Below, one piece after another: positions 41,939-50,258 of a DNA stretch of 55,303 nt. Origin of the DNA: Clostridia bacterium (GTDB lineage Bacteria; Bacillota; Clostridia; Oscillospirales; Acutalibacteraceae); contig JAGAPN010000057.1 in the NCBI GenBank assembly GCA_017623235.1, positions 1 through 55,303 on the forward strand, read 5' to 3'. The notes under the pieces are model-generated. The model did not search any database and had not been told where the DNA came from. It saw only the letters and a program-made list of their open reading frames with translations. The translations under genes were made by a program, and so were the position numbers. Every line of letters begins with the position of its first letter. The stretch's first letter is position 1.

Positions 41939-42112
41939 AGATTTTCCTCCCGTAATTTAGCCGTAATTATCGGCTTTTTCGGTTATATTTTAATTTATCT
42001 GCGTTTTTCTCGTGTTTTTATCGATTTTAAACGGTTTTACTCTGTTTTTCTCTTTTACCATTCATTTGATTATAAAGAACTCAACAGCTGATTACTCGAC
42101 AAGAAAAAACTG

Positions 42113-42150
42113 AAAAAGGGGCAATTTTTATGATAAAATGCCCCTTTTTT
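42113..42150. terminator. Bidirectional terminator after gyrA
   Basis: GGGGCA / TGCCCC with inner TTTT / AAAA pairing, flanked by A's and six T's. It closes the replication operon. The rest of the 219-bp gap to the CPBP gene is T-rich on this strand, with nothing else recognised. Confidence 0.85.
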
Positions 42151-42157
42151 CATTATT

Positions 42158-44734
42158 TTATTCTTCGGTTTCCTCGGCGGGGGTTTCCTCCTCGGGCTCC
42201 TCCGGCTCGTCAGCGTCGGCGGCCGAATCGGCATCGGGGGCGTCGGCAACGTCGGTTACCTCATCCTCATCGTGGGGGGTGGCCGAAGCAGAAAGAACAA
42301 TAGCGTCGCTGCTCTTTCCGAACTTCATTACCCTTACACCCTTGGAGGGACGGGCAAACTTGGAAATTCCCTCAACCGCAATTCGGATGATAACACCGTC
42401 GGAGGAAATCATAATAATATCCTCATCCTCGGTGACGGTAAGCACAGCGGCCACGTCGCCGTACTTTTCAACCTTGTAGTTGGTGATACCCTTACCGCCA
42501 CGGGACTGTAGCCTGTAGTCGGTAACGTCGCTTCGTCTGCCGTAGCCGGTTTCGCTGATGGTGAGAATTACCGCATCCTCATCGCAGGCGGCCATAGCCA
42601 CAACCTCGTCGTCGGGGCGGAGCTTAATGGAACGAACACCTCTGGCGGTACGGCCCATAGGACGAACGTCACTCTCGGCAAAGCGGATGGCCTTACCCTT
42701 CTTGGTGGCAACCAGCAGAGATTTACTGCCGTCTGACAGGGCAACAAAGCGCAGCTCGTCACCCTCGTCCAGCTCAAGGGCGATAATACCCGTTTTGCGG
42801 ACGTTTTTGAAGGCCTCCAGGGCGGTACGCTTGATAACGCCGTTCTTGGTGCCCATTATGATATACTGCTGGTCGTCAATATCCCTGCAGGGCAGAATCA
42901 TAGAAACCTTTTCCTCGGGCTGGAGGGGTATTATGTTAACCAAATTCATACCCTTGCCCTGGCGGCTGCCCTCGGGAATTTCATAGGCCTTCAATTTATA
43001 CATACGGCCGAAGGTGGTAAACATCATAATATAATCGTGGGAGTTGCAGACAAACATACTCTCCACAAAATCGTCCTCACGGGTAGACATACCCATAATT
43101 CCCCTACCGCCTCTGTTCTGTACGGAGTAGGTGTCGGTGGGAAGACGCTTGATGTAGCCGCCGGTGGTCTTGGTAACCACGCACATCTCCTCGGGGATAA
43201 GGTCCTCAATATCAACCTCACCCGAAACGGCGGAGATTTCCGTTCTGCGCTCGTCGGCATACTTGTCACGAAGATTAAGAGCCTCGGTCTTTACAATGTC
43301 AAGAATACGGGCGTGGGAGCCGAGAATTTCCATACATTCCTTGATAAATGCAAGCTTTTCGGCCAGCTCCTCCTCTATCTTCTGCTTTTCCATACCTGCC
43401 AGCTTACCAAGCTGCATCTGAACGATAGCGGTGGTCTGAATATCGTCAAGACCAAAGCGCTCGGACAGTCTTTCCTTGGATTCGGGTATGGTTTTAGAGG
43501 AACGGATTATGGCAATAACCTCGTCAATAAAGTCAAGAGCTATCTTTAAGCCCTCTAAAATATGGGCACGCTCCTGGGCCTTACGCATATCGTATGCGGT
43601 GCGGCGGCGGATAATATCACACTGGAAGTCGATGCAGTTCTGCAGCATCTCCTTAAGGGTCAGAATCTGGGGCTTTCCGTTAACGATAGCCAGCAGAATT
43701 GCGCCGAAGGTAGACTGCAGGGCGGTGTAGGAATAAAGCTTATTAAGTACAACCTGGGGGTTGGCATCCCTTTTAAGGTCAACCACTACACGGATACCGC
43801 CGTCACGGGCAGAGGAGTAGTCAACAACGTCGTCAATACCCTCAATCTTCTTATCTGATGCCAGGTCGTAGATGTGCTTAACCAGGTCCTTCTTTCTTAC
43901 CTTATAAGGAATTTCGGTGATAACTATGCGGAACTTGCCGTTATTTGTTTCTTCAATTTCGGCCTTACCGCGAACTATAATCTTACCACGGCCGGTAGCG
44001 TAGGCGGCACGGATGCCTGCCCTGCCCATAATAATGCCGCCGGTGGGGAAATCGGGTCCCTTAATATGCTCGCAGATTTCCTGCAGCTCGGCCTCGGGGT
44101 TGTCAATAAGACAGCACATACCGTCAATGACCTCACCAAGATTGTGAGGGGGAATTTCGGTAGCCATACCGACCGCAATACCCGAGGAGCCGTTAACCAG
44201 CAGCTGGGGGAAGCGGACGGGAAGAACCTCAGGCTCCTTAAGACGGTCATCGTAGTTGGCAACGAAATCTACTGTTTCCTTCTCAATATCGTCAAGCATC
44301 GAGTAGGAAAGACGGTTCATCTTACTCTCGGTATAACGGTAGGCGGCGGCAGGGTAACCGTCGATATTACCGAAGTTACCGTGACCGTCTATAAGGGGAT
44401 AACGCAGAGAGAAATCCTGGGCCATACGTACCATAGCATCGTAAACGCTGGCGTCACCGTGGGGGTGGTAACGACCCAGCACCGAACCTACGGTATCGGC
44501 GCACTTACGGTAGGCCTTTTCGGGGGTAAGGCCGTTTTCATACATAGTATAAAGTATTCTTCTGTGAACGGGCTTTAGGCCGTCACGCACGTCGGGTAAT
44601 GCTCGTCCTACAAGCACCGACATGGCGTACTGGAGCATACTTGATTTGACTTCGTCGGTTATTTCAACGGGAACTATATTGGTTTCAGTTGATTCAGGCC
44701 AACGTCTTTCTTCGGGTTTTCTGTTTTTAGCCAT
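42158..44734 (-). CDS. gyrA: DNA gyrase subunit A
   Basis: 858 residues, forming with GyrB the supercoiling topoisomerase. Catalytic Tyr134 is in AAAYRYTE. The quinolone-region helix reads HPHGDASVYDAMVRMAQDFS, so the position equal to E. coli Ser83 is Ala95, while the Asp87 equivalent is Asp99. The C-terminal pinwheel contains the GyrA box QNRGGRGI/QSRGGKGI repeats. A final tail of about 40 Asp/Glu/Ala/Pro residues is longer than usual. It follows gyrB by 20 nt and ends the operon. Confidence 0.97.
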   Translation of the reverse strand: MAKNRKPEERRWPESTETNIVPVEITDEVKSSMLQYAMSVLVGRALPDVRDGLKPVHRRILYTMYENGLTPEKAYRKCADTVGSVLGRYHPHGDASVYDAMVRMAQDFSLRYPLIDGHGNFGNIDGYPAAAYRYTESKMNRLSYSMLDDIEKETVDFVANYDDRLKEPEVLPVRFPQLLVNGSSGIAVGMATEIPPHNLGEVIDGMCCLIDNPEAELQEICEHIKGPDFPTGGIIMGRAGIRAAYATGRGKIIVRGKAEIEETNNGKFRIVITEIPYKVRKKDLVKHIYDLASDKKIEGIDDVVDYSSARDGGIRVVVDLKRDANPQVVLNKLYSYTALQSTFGAILLAIVNGKPQILTLKEMLQNCIDFQCDIIRRRTAYDMRKAQERAHILEGLKIALDFIDEVIAIIRSSKTIPESKERLSERFGLDDIQTTAIVQMQLGKLAGMEKQKIEEELAEKLAFIKECMEILGSHARILDIVKTEALNLRDKYADERRTEISAVSGEVDIEDLIPEEMCVVTKTTGGYIKRLPTDTYSVQNRGGRGIMGMSTREDDFVESMFVCNSHDYIMMFTTFGRMYKLKAYEIPEGSRQGKGMNLVNIIPLQPEEKVSMILPCRDIDDQQYIIMGTKNGVIKRTALEAFKNVRKTGIIALELDEGDELRFVALSDGSKSLLVATKKGKAIRFAESDVRPMGRTARGVRSIKLRPDDEVVAMAACDEDAVILTISETGYGRRSDVTDYRLQSRGGKGITNYKVEKYGDVAAVLTVTEDEDIIMISSDGVIIRIAVEGISKFARPSKGVRVMKFGKSSDAIVLSASATPHDEDEVTDVADAPDADSAADADEPEEPEEETPAEETEE

Positions 44735-44754
44735 TTTTAAATATACTCCTTTCT

Positions 44755-46698
44755 TTAAATATCCAGGTCAGTTGCGAACTGAGCGTTTTCTTCAATAAAC
44801 TGACGGCGAGGCTCAACCTCGTCACCCATAAGCATTGTAAAGGTTTCATCGGCCAGAATAGCATCGGCCATAGTAACACGGAGGAAGGTCCTGCGCTCGG
44901 GGTCCAGGGTGGTTTCCCAAAGCTGCTCGGGGTCCATCTCACCAAGACCCTTATAACGCTGAACGTCGGCTGTGCCGCCAAGGCTTTCAATTACCTCGGT
45001 CTTTTCCTCATCGGTAAAGACGTCAAAATGCTGCTTACCCTTGGAAATGCGGTAAAGGGGAGGCTGGGCCAGGTAAATATGGCCCGTTTCAATAAGCTGG
45101 GGCATATAGCGGAAGAAGAAGGTCAGAAGCAGGGTTCTGATGTGGGAACCGTCAACGTCGGCATCGGCCATAATAACTATTTTATCGTAACGGAGCTTTT
45201 CAATATCGAAATTTTCGCCGATTCCCGTACCCAGGGCCACGATAACGGGGGTCAGCTTGTCGTTGCCGTAAACCTTATCATCTCTGGCCTTTTCAACGTT
45301 AAGCATTTTACCCCAAAGCGGCAGAATTGCCTGGTAGGTAGAGTTTCTTCCCTCTACCGCAGAGCCGCCTGCAGAATCTCCCTCGACGATGTAAATCTCG
45401 GTCTTGGTGGGGTCATCTGAAATACAGTCGGTAAGCTTTTCGGGCATTCTTGTCTTGCCGCCGATACCCGATTTACTGCGGGAGGCCTCTCTGGCCTTCT
45501 GGGCGGCCTCACGGGCATTGGAGGAGGCGATGGATTTTTCAATAATAATCTTGGCATCCTGGGGATTTTCCTCAAGAAAACGGTAGAGCTTTTCGTTAAC
45601 CAGGTCACGAACAACCCTGCCTATAGAGGTGTTACCCAGCTTTGCCTTGGTCTGGGACTCAAACTGCGCATCGGAGAGCTTAACCGATACAACGGCAACC
45701 AGACCCTCCATAATATCCTCTCCCTTAAGACGGGCGTTACCCTCCTTAAGGTGCTTGAAATCAAAGGCGTATTTATTTACGGTGTTGGCAAGAGCCTGGC
45801 GAAAGCCCTGCTCGTGGGTACCACCGTCTATGGTGTAAAGGGTGTTGGCAAAGGACATAATCTTGCTGTCATAAGCAGTGGACCAAAGCAGAGCAATTTC
45901 GGCGGTCTGGTCCTCTACCATTGTGTTAAGGTAGATAACGTCCTTATGAAGCCTGTCCTTCTTGATACCCTCAAGTAAAAATTCTACGTAGGATTTAATA
46001 CCGCCCTCATAGTAAAACTCCTCGGTCTGGGGCTCATAAACGTCGGAACGGCTGTCCCTTAGTTCAATGCGGATACCTGCATTAAGGAAGGCCTGCTCAC
46101 GAAGACGCTTCTTTAAGGTTTCATAATCGTAAACGGTGGTATCGGTGAAAATGGTGGGGTCGGGCTTGAAGGTAACGGTGGTACCTGTTTCATTGGTATC
46201 GCCTATAACCTCAAGGTCGGTTACAATATTGCCCTTCTCATATCTCTGTTTATGGATATGCTTGCCGTCCTTAACCTCAACCTCCAGCCAGGTAGAAAGA
46301 GCGTTAACAACAGAGGCGCCCACACCGTGCAGACCGCCCGAAACCTTATATCCGTTTCCGCCAAACTTACCGCCTGCGTGGAGTATTGTGAAAACAACTG
46401 TAACGGTAGGAATACCCTTCTGGGGGTTTATACCCACAGGGATACCACGTCCGTTATCTATAACACGTACCAGACCGTCATCCAGCAGCTCAACGATAAT
46501 CTTATCGCAGTAGCCTGCCAGGGCCTCGTCGATAGAGTTGTCCACAATTTCATAGACCAGGTGGTGAAGACCACGCTCACCTGTAGAGCCTATGTACATA
46601 CCGGGACGCTTTCTTACCGCCTCAAGGCCTTCCAGCACCTGTATGGAATTTTCGTCATAGCTTCCCGTTACGGGAATATTTGTGTTTTCTATTTCCAT
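44755..46698 (-). CDS. gyrB: DNA gyrase subunit B
   Basis: 647 residues. ATPase domain with VDNSIDEALAG, DNGRGIPVG and GLHGVGASVVNALS; transducer with the catalytic Lys in QTKAKLGN; TOPRIM domain with EGDSAGGSA and DADVDGSHI; C-terminal MDPEQLWETT. Length matches Gram-positive GyrB. AAGGAGAAG precedes the ATG. Normally remB adjoins gyrB; here a transposase gene of 483 bp intervenes. Confidence 0.97.
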   Translation of the reverse strand: MEIENTNIPVTGSYDENSIQVLEGLEAVRKRPGMYIGSTGERGLHHLVYEIVDNSIDEALAGYCDKIIVELLDDGLVRVIDNGRGIPVGINPQKGIPTVTVVFTILHAGGKFGGNGYKVSGGLHGVGASVVNALSTWLEVEVKDGKHIHKQRYEKGNIVTDLEVIGDTNETGTTVTFKPDPTIFTDTTVYDYETLKKRLREQAFLNAGIRIELRDSRSDVYEPQTEEFYYEGGIKSYVEFLLEGIKKDRLHKDVIYLNTMVEDQTAEIALLWSTAYDSKIMSFANTLYTIDGGTHEQGFRQALANTVNKYAFDFKHLKEGNARLKGEDIMEGLVAVVSVKLSDAQFESQTKAKLGNTSIGRVVRDLVNEKLYRFLEENPQDAKIIIEKSIASSNAREAAQKAREASRSKSGIGGKTRMPEKLTDCISDDPTKTEIYIVEGDSAGGSAVEGRNSTYQAILPLWGKMLNVEKARDDKVYGNDKLTPVIVALGTGIGENFDIEKLRYDKIVIMADADVDGSHIRTLLLTFFFRYMPQLIETGHIYLAQPPLYRISKGKQHFDVFTDEEKTEVIESLGGTADVQRYKGLGEMDPEQLWETTLDPERRTFLRVTMADAILADETFTMLMGDEVEPRRQFIEENAQFATDLDI

Positions 46699-46717
46699 TT
46701 TCTTCTCCTTAGAAAAA

Positions 46718-47200
46718 TTATTTGTTATCGTTAACCCACATTATGGGATTTTCTTCAATATACCTGTAATGCTCTAAATAGTCCTTTTCTCCCCTAATAA
46801 TATGGTCGGCAAAGGACCTCTGCCAAATGGGCTTTCCAATTTCTTTATTACACAACCTTTTAAACCCCGATATTGTTCTTGATAACACAGAATTTGTAGG
46901 GGACGGCGTCCCCGACGTCCCATCAAGATTATCTATAAATAATAATAAATGAATATGGTCAGGCATAATAACGTACTTTTCTACCGTGACTTTTTCTGCA
47001 TTATTTATAGAAAGGATATGTTTTTCTACTTTTTTCCCTGTTTCTGTGAGTTCGGTAATCGGGGCGTCGAGGACGCCGCCCCCTACAATTTTACAAAGAA
47101 TTTTTTCTCTTTTCTTAACACATATAGTCACAAAATATAATCCGTTACTGCTGTAGTCGAATTCTTTTTTGCGCAGGGGTTTTCTGGATTTTATTTCCAT
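46718..47200 (-). CDS. REP-associated tyrosine transposase (RAYT)
   Basis: 160 residues of the Y1 transposase / TnpA_REP family. The HUH motif is HIH (82-84) in VIMPDHIHLLLF, with the probable nucleophilic Tyr in HYRYIEENP (145-147) and the family segment WQRSFADHIIRGEKDYLEHYRYI. It is a stand-alone gene lacking IS ends. Its ATG shares a base with the remB stop (TAATG), and it ends 20 nt before gyrB, so it is transcribed with the replication operon. Two variable loops (residues about 38-47 and 93-103) are encoded by GC-rich hairpins resembling the intergenic repeats. Confidence 0.9.
   Translation of the reverse strand: MEIKSRKPLRKKEFDYSSNGLYFVTICVKKREKILCKIVGGGVLDAPITELTETGKKVEKHILSINNAEKVTVEKYVIMPDHIHLLLFIDNLDGTSGTPSPTNSVLSRTISGFKRLCNKEIGKPIWQRSFADHIIRGEKDYLEHYRYIEENPIMWVNDNK
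46893..46924. repeat. REP-like hairpin inside the transposase gene, copy 1
   Basis: TTGTAGGGGACGGCGTCCCC with a GGGGAC / GTCCCC stem (46899-46913). It opens with the same TTGTAGGGG as the intergenic copies and stays in frame, encoding the loop DGTSGTPSPTN. Confidence 0.65.
47061..47090. repeat. REP-like hairpin inside the transposase gene, copy 2
   Basis: A GGGGCG / CGCCCC stem with an inner GGCGTC / GACGCC alternative, ending CCCTACAATT, the inverse of AATTGTAGGG. It encodes the glycine-rich loop KIVGGGVLDA in frame. Orientation is opposite to copy 1. Confidence 0.65.
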
Positions 47201-47469
47201 TATTTATATCCCAAAAATGTTTTTGACCTGTTTTCCAGGGTTGTGCTGGAGAGCTGGGATATATAAACGGTATTTTCTTTTTCTTCCTTACCCTTGCAAA
47301 CAACGAAGGATTTCGGTAATTCAAAGGAAACCGTCACCGTTCTTTTCTCCTTTTCGGCCTTATTTATAAAGGTGCGGGAGGCCTTCATAACGGTGGTAGT
47401 ATCCAAATCGAAAATACCGATTATATCCTTGGTTTTTACAATGGTATCCTCACCTAAATGTAAATACAT
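47200..47469 (-). CDS. remB: RemB/YaaB-like regulator (DUF370)
   Basis: 89 residues of the DUF370 extracellular-matrix regulator family (RemA/RemB). The N-terminus MYLHLGEDTIVKTKDIIGIFDLDTTT is diagnostic. In B. subtilis the same gene (yaaB, remB) sits between recF and gyrB and affects biofilm matrix expression; here the order is the same apart from the transposase. It starts 18 nt after recF. Confidence 0.9.
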   Translation of the reverse strand: MYLHLGEDTIVKTKDIIGIFDLDTTTVMKASRTFINKAEKEKRTVTVSFELPKSFVVCKGKEEKENTVYISQLSSTTLENRSKTFLGYK

Positions 47470-47487
47470 ATATCTTTACCCTTTTCT

Positions 47488-48555
47488 TTATTCCTTAATT
47501 TTTCCTCCCACAACGGTAAAAACCTTTCCCTCTTTAAGGGGCTTTACGTTGGTGGGGTCGCAGCAGGTAATAAAAACCTGCCAATCCTTTATATGATTAA
47601 GAATAAATGCCTGTCGGTCGGGGTCTAATTCGCTCATAACGTCGTCAAGTATGGCAACCGGCTGTTCCCCTGTTATTTCTTTTAGCGTCCTGGCCTCTGC
47701 CAGCTTCATAGCAAGGGCTACGCTTCTCTGCTGACCCTGGCTGCCGAAGGTGCGGGCCGAAATGCCGTTAATCTTGAAATCCATATCGTCCCTGTGGGGA
47801 CCCACCGAGGTGGAGCAGGAATAAATATCGGTGTTTCTTGCCTTATAAAGCCTTTCCTCCAGCTCCTCGGGCCTGCAGGAGGGGATATATACCACCTCAA
47901 GCTCCTCTCGAAGGGAGGATAAATCTCTATATATGCCTGCCGCATTTTCGGTTACCTTTTTACAGTAATCAATGCGGTATTCTGTAATTTTGCGGCCGTC
48001 CCTTGCAATTTCACCCTCGAAAATATCCAGCATTTCGTTTGGTGATAGTCTACCCTCCATATTTTTCAGCAGAATATTTCTCTGACTTACCGCCCTGGAA
48101 TAACTTTTTATAAGCTCAACGTAGGCAGGATAAAGCTGACCTATTGCCAGGTCTAAAAATCTGCGCCTGAGGGCTGGGCCCTCCTTAACGGTGGAAATAT
48201 CCTCGGGAGAAAAAACCGTAGCGCAAAAATTGCCTGCCAGATATGAGGCCGCCTTCAGCTTTTTTCCGTCCAGCTCGGCCGAGCGTCTTTTTGCTATATT
48301 AATTACCGCTTCTCTCTCAACGCCGCCGCTGACAAAGTTAAGCCCCAGCTGGGCCGACTCCATACCAAAGGCCACCATTTCCTGGTCCTTGGCTCCACGA
48401 AAGCTTTTTGCCCCCGTAAAAAGCCAGATGGCCTCAATAATATTTGTTTTGCCCTGGGCATTGTCGCCGTAGATGACGTTCATACCGCTGCAAAACTCAA
48501 CCTCACTTGGCAAAAGATTTCTGAAATTTGCCACAGAGAGCTTTTTAACTTCCAT
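47488..48555 (-). CDS. recF: DNA replication and repair protein RecF
   Basis: 355 residues, SMC-like ATPase that helps load RecA at gaps. Walker A GDNAQGKTN near residue 32, signature GSQGQQRSVALAMKLAEA, Walker B AILDDVMSELD. It overlaps yaaA by 11 nt and belongs to the dnaA operon. Length is normal. Confidence 0.96.
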   Translation of the reverse strand: MEVKKLSVANFRNLLPSEVEFCSGMNVIYGDNAQGKTNIIEAIWLFTGAKSFRGAKDQEMVAFGMESAQLGLNFVSGGVEREAVINIAKRRSAELDGKKLKAASYLAGNFCATVFSPEDISTVKEGPALRRRFLDLAIGQLYPAYVELIKSYSRAVSQRNILLKNMEGRLSPNEMLDIFEGEIARDGRKITEYRIDYCKKVTENAAGIYRDLSSLREELEVVYIPSCRPEELEERLYKARNTDIYSCSTSVGPHRDDMDFKINGISARTFGSQGQQRSVALAMKLAEARTLKEITGEQPVAILDDVMSELDPDRQAFILNHIKDWQVFITCCDPTNVKPLKEGKVFTVVGGKIKE

Positions 48556-48760
48556 AATCTACAACCAGGGACATACCGTCAAACTCGGCTGTATCCCCTT
48601 TTTTCAGTTTTTTTCCGCGCATTTGGCAGACCTCGCCGTTAACCTTAACCTCTCCACCCTGGATAACCACCTTTGCGTGGCCTCCTGTGGAAACGTAGCC
48701 TGCCAGCTTCAGCGCCGCATCCAAACGGATAAAATCTTCTTTGATAAATATTTTTTTCAT
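48545..48760 (-). CDS. yaaA: S4-domain RNA-binding protein YaaA (RlbA)
   Basis: 71 residues, almost entirely an S4 RNA-binding domain (RLDAALKLAGYVSTGGHAKVVIQGGEVKVNGEVCQMRGKKLKKGD). The gene is conserved between dnaN and recF in Firmicutes. A ribosome-associated role is suspected; none is shown by sequence. Confidence 0.92.
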   Translation of the reverse strand: MKKIFIKEDFIRLDAALKLAGYVSTGGHAKVVIQGGEVKVNGEVCQMRGKKLKKGDTAEFDGMSLVVDYGS

Positions 48761-48782
48761 TATATTAAATATCCTTCTTTAG

Positions 48783-48875
48783 GAATAAGTGGCTCGTAAA
48801 CGAGCAGGGGAAACTTCGTTTCAGGGGCTTCGCAGTATACTGTGCCGCAAGGCACCCCTGTTTGCGTTAGCAAAC
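48783..48875. repeat. Array of short hairpins between dnaN and yaaA
   Basis: Five dyads in 93 bp: GCTCGT / ACGAGC (48792-48805), GAAAC / GTTTC (48810-48822), the palindrome CAGTATACTG (48833-48842), GTGCC / GGCAC (48842-48855), GTTTGC / GCAAAC (48860-48875). AGGGG follows the first two and CCCCT precedes or follows the last two, so the whole block is itself roughly symmetric. It lies inside the replication operon. Confidence 0.7.
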
Positions 48876-48892
48876 CCCTAATTTCTTATCCC

Positions 48893-49990
48893 TTATTTAA
48901 TTCTCATAGGCATAATCATATAAAGGAAGCTGTCGCCTTCGGTAGGCTCAATAAGAAAGCCCTCGTTGCCACCCTTAAAGCTCATAACAACCTCGTCAGA
49001 TTCGGTTGCACGCAGGGCATCAAGAAGATACTGGGCGTTTATACCAATTTCAAACTCGGGACCCTGAAGGTCGGTTTCATAGGTATCGGTAGCACAGCCC
49101 AGGGCAGAAATACATTTAAAGGTAGAAACAGGATTTCCGATAGAGCAACGAACAGGTGTGGTAAGTCTGTCGTTAACCACAAGGGAAATTCTTTCTACAA
49201 TATCTATAATATCCCTGGTTTTTACCTGCATCTTCTGATAAAACTCTTTAGGAATAGCCTTTTCGTAGTTTACAAACTCGCCCTCCAGCAAACGGGAAAC
49301 CAGGGTGTAGCCGTTTACTATAAAGGAAACCAGTTTTTTGGTGATGTAGATTTCAACCTCCTCATCGTCAGAGGCAATAATTTTAACCGCCTCGCCGATG
49401 GCCTTGCCGGAAATTACAAAATTGCAGTCAACCGAGCAGTTGATATTTTCTTTTCTTATACCCATTCTTCTGCCGTCAATACCAATAAATCTGGCAACAC
49501 CGCCCTCAATATTAATATTAAGGCCGGTAAGAATGGGGCGGCTGCCCTCAATCTGAGCAACGGCAAAAAGGGTACCTCTTACCATTTCCTTTAAAAGGCC
49601 GCCGGGAATAGCCACCTTTTCGGTTTCGGGAACAGAGGGGGTTTCGGGGAAATCCTCTGCGCTCATTCCCATAATATCAAAAACTGCGTTACCCGAACGG
49701 ATGTGGCACATAAGGCGCTCGTCGGCCTCGATAGTTACCTGAATACCGTCGCTGCGGCGGAGAATCTCGGTAAGAAGCTTTGCCGAGATAACAATATCTC
49801 CCTCAACCTCGCAGGAGGCGTATATCTCCTTTTTCATACTCATCTCTAAATTGTAGCTTATAAGGGTAATCTTTCCCTTTTCGGCCGAAATAAGTATACC
49901 CTCAAGGACGGGAAGAGAGGTTTTTGTAACAATTCTTGAAAGATTTTGTACTGCTTCCAGCAGTTCGCTTCTTTGGGTAGTAAAAAGCAT
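48893..49990 (-). CDS. dnaN: DNA polymerase III beta subunit (sliding clamp)
   Basis: 365 residues, three repeated clamp domains; closes as a dimeric ring around DNA and tethers the polymerase. N-terminal MLFTTQRSELLEAVQNLSRIV and C-terminal GGNEGFLIEPTEGDSFLYMIMPMRIK are typical. AAAGGAG is about 8 nt before the ATG. It follows dnaA across the origin region. Confidence 0.97.
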   Translation of the reverse strand: MLFTTQRSELLEAVQNLSRIVTKTSLPVLEGILISAEKGKITLISYNLEMSMKKEIYASCEVEGDIVISAKLLTEILRRSDGIQVTIEADERLMCHIRSGNAVFDIMGMSAEDFPETPSVPETEKVAIPGGLLKEMVRGTLFAVAQIEGSRPILTGLNINIEGGVARFIGIDGRRMGIRKENINCSVDCNFVISGKAIGEAVKIIASDDEEVEIYITKKLVSFIVNGYTLVSRLLEGEFVNYEKAIPKEFYQKMQVKTRDIIDIVERISLVVNDRLTTPVRCSIGNPVSTFKCISALGCATDTYETDLQGPEFEIGINAQYLLDALRATESDEVVMSFKGGNEGFLIEPTEGDSFLYMIMPMRIK

Positions 49991-50032
49991 AGCAATTTCT
50001 CCTTTGGGCTTTGCCCCTTTTTTTGAAAAAAG

Positions 50033-50204
50033 GCAAAAATTAATTAATTAAACATTTAAAACAGCAGCAGTAGTAGGGGGTGTGAAAAAGACTAAAAACA
50101 TTGTTTTAGCCAATATTAACCAGGGTTTTAGATGTTTAAAATTTTTGTTAATGGGTGTGAATAAAAATCTGTCGAAAAAGGGTTATTAAGGTCGATGTGG
50201 ATAA
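50033..50204 (-). other. oriC: Predicted chromosomal origin element (oriC, dnaA-dnaN gap)
   Basis: Read on the minus strand: DnaA box TTATCCACA (50196-50204, perfect), TTATTCACA (50156-50164, one mismatch), TTTTTCACA (50081-50089, two mismatches), then CCCCC (50076-50080), CTACTACTGCTGCTG (50062-50076; five trinucleotides with central A on the other strand) and an AT-rich stretch (50033-50061). This is the box / GC cluster / DnaA-trio / unwinding-element order described for the B. subtilis basal origin. All boxes share one orientation. Confidence 0.75.
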
Positions 50205-50258
50205 CTTCAATTTAATTAACAGGAATAACTTGAAAAGTCCACGGGCAAATTAAAGCCA

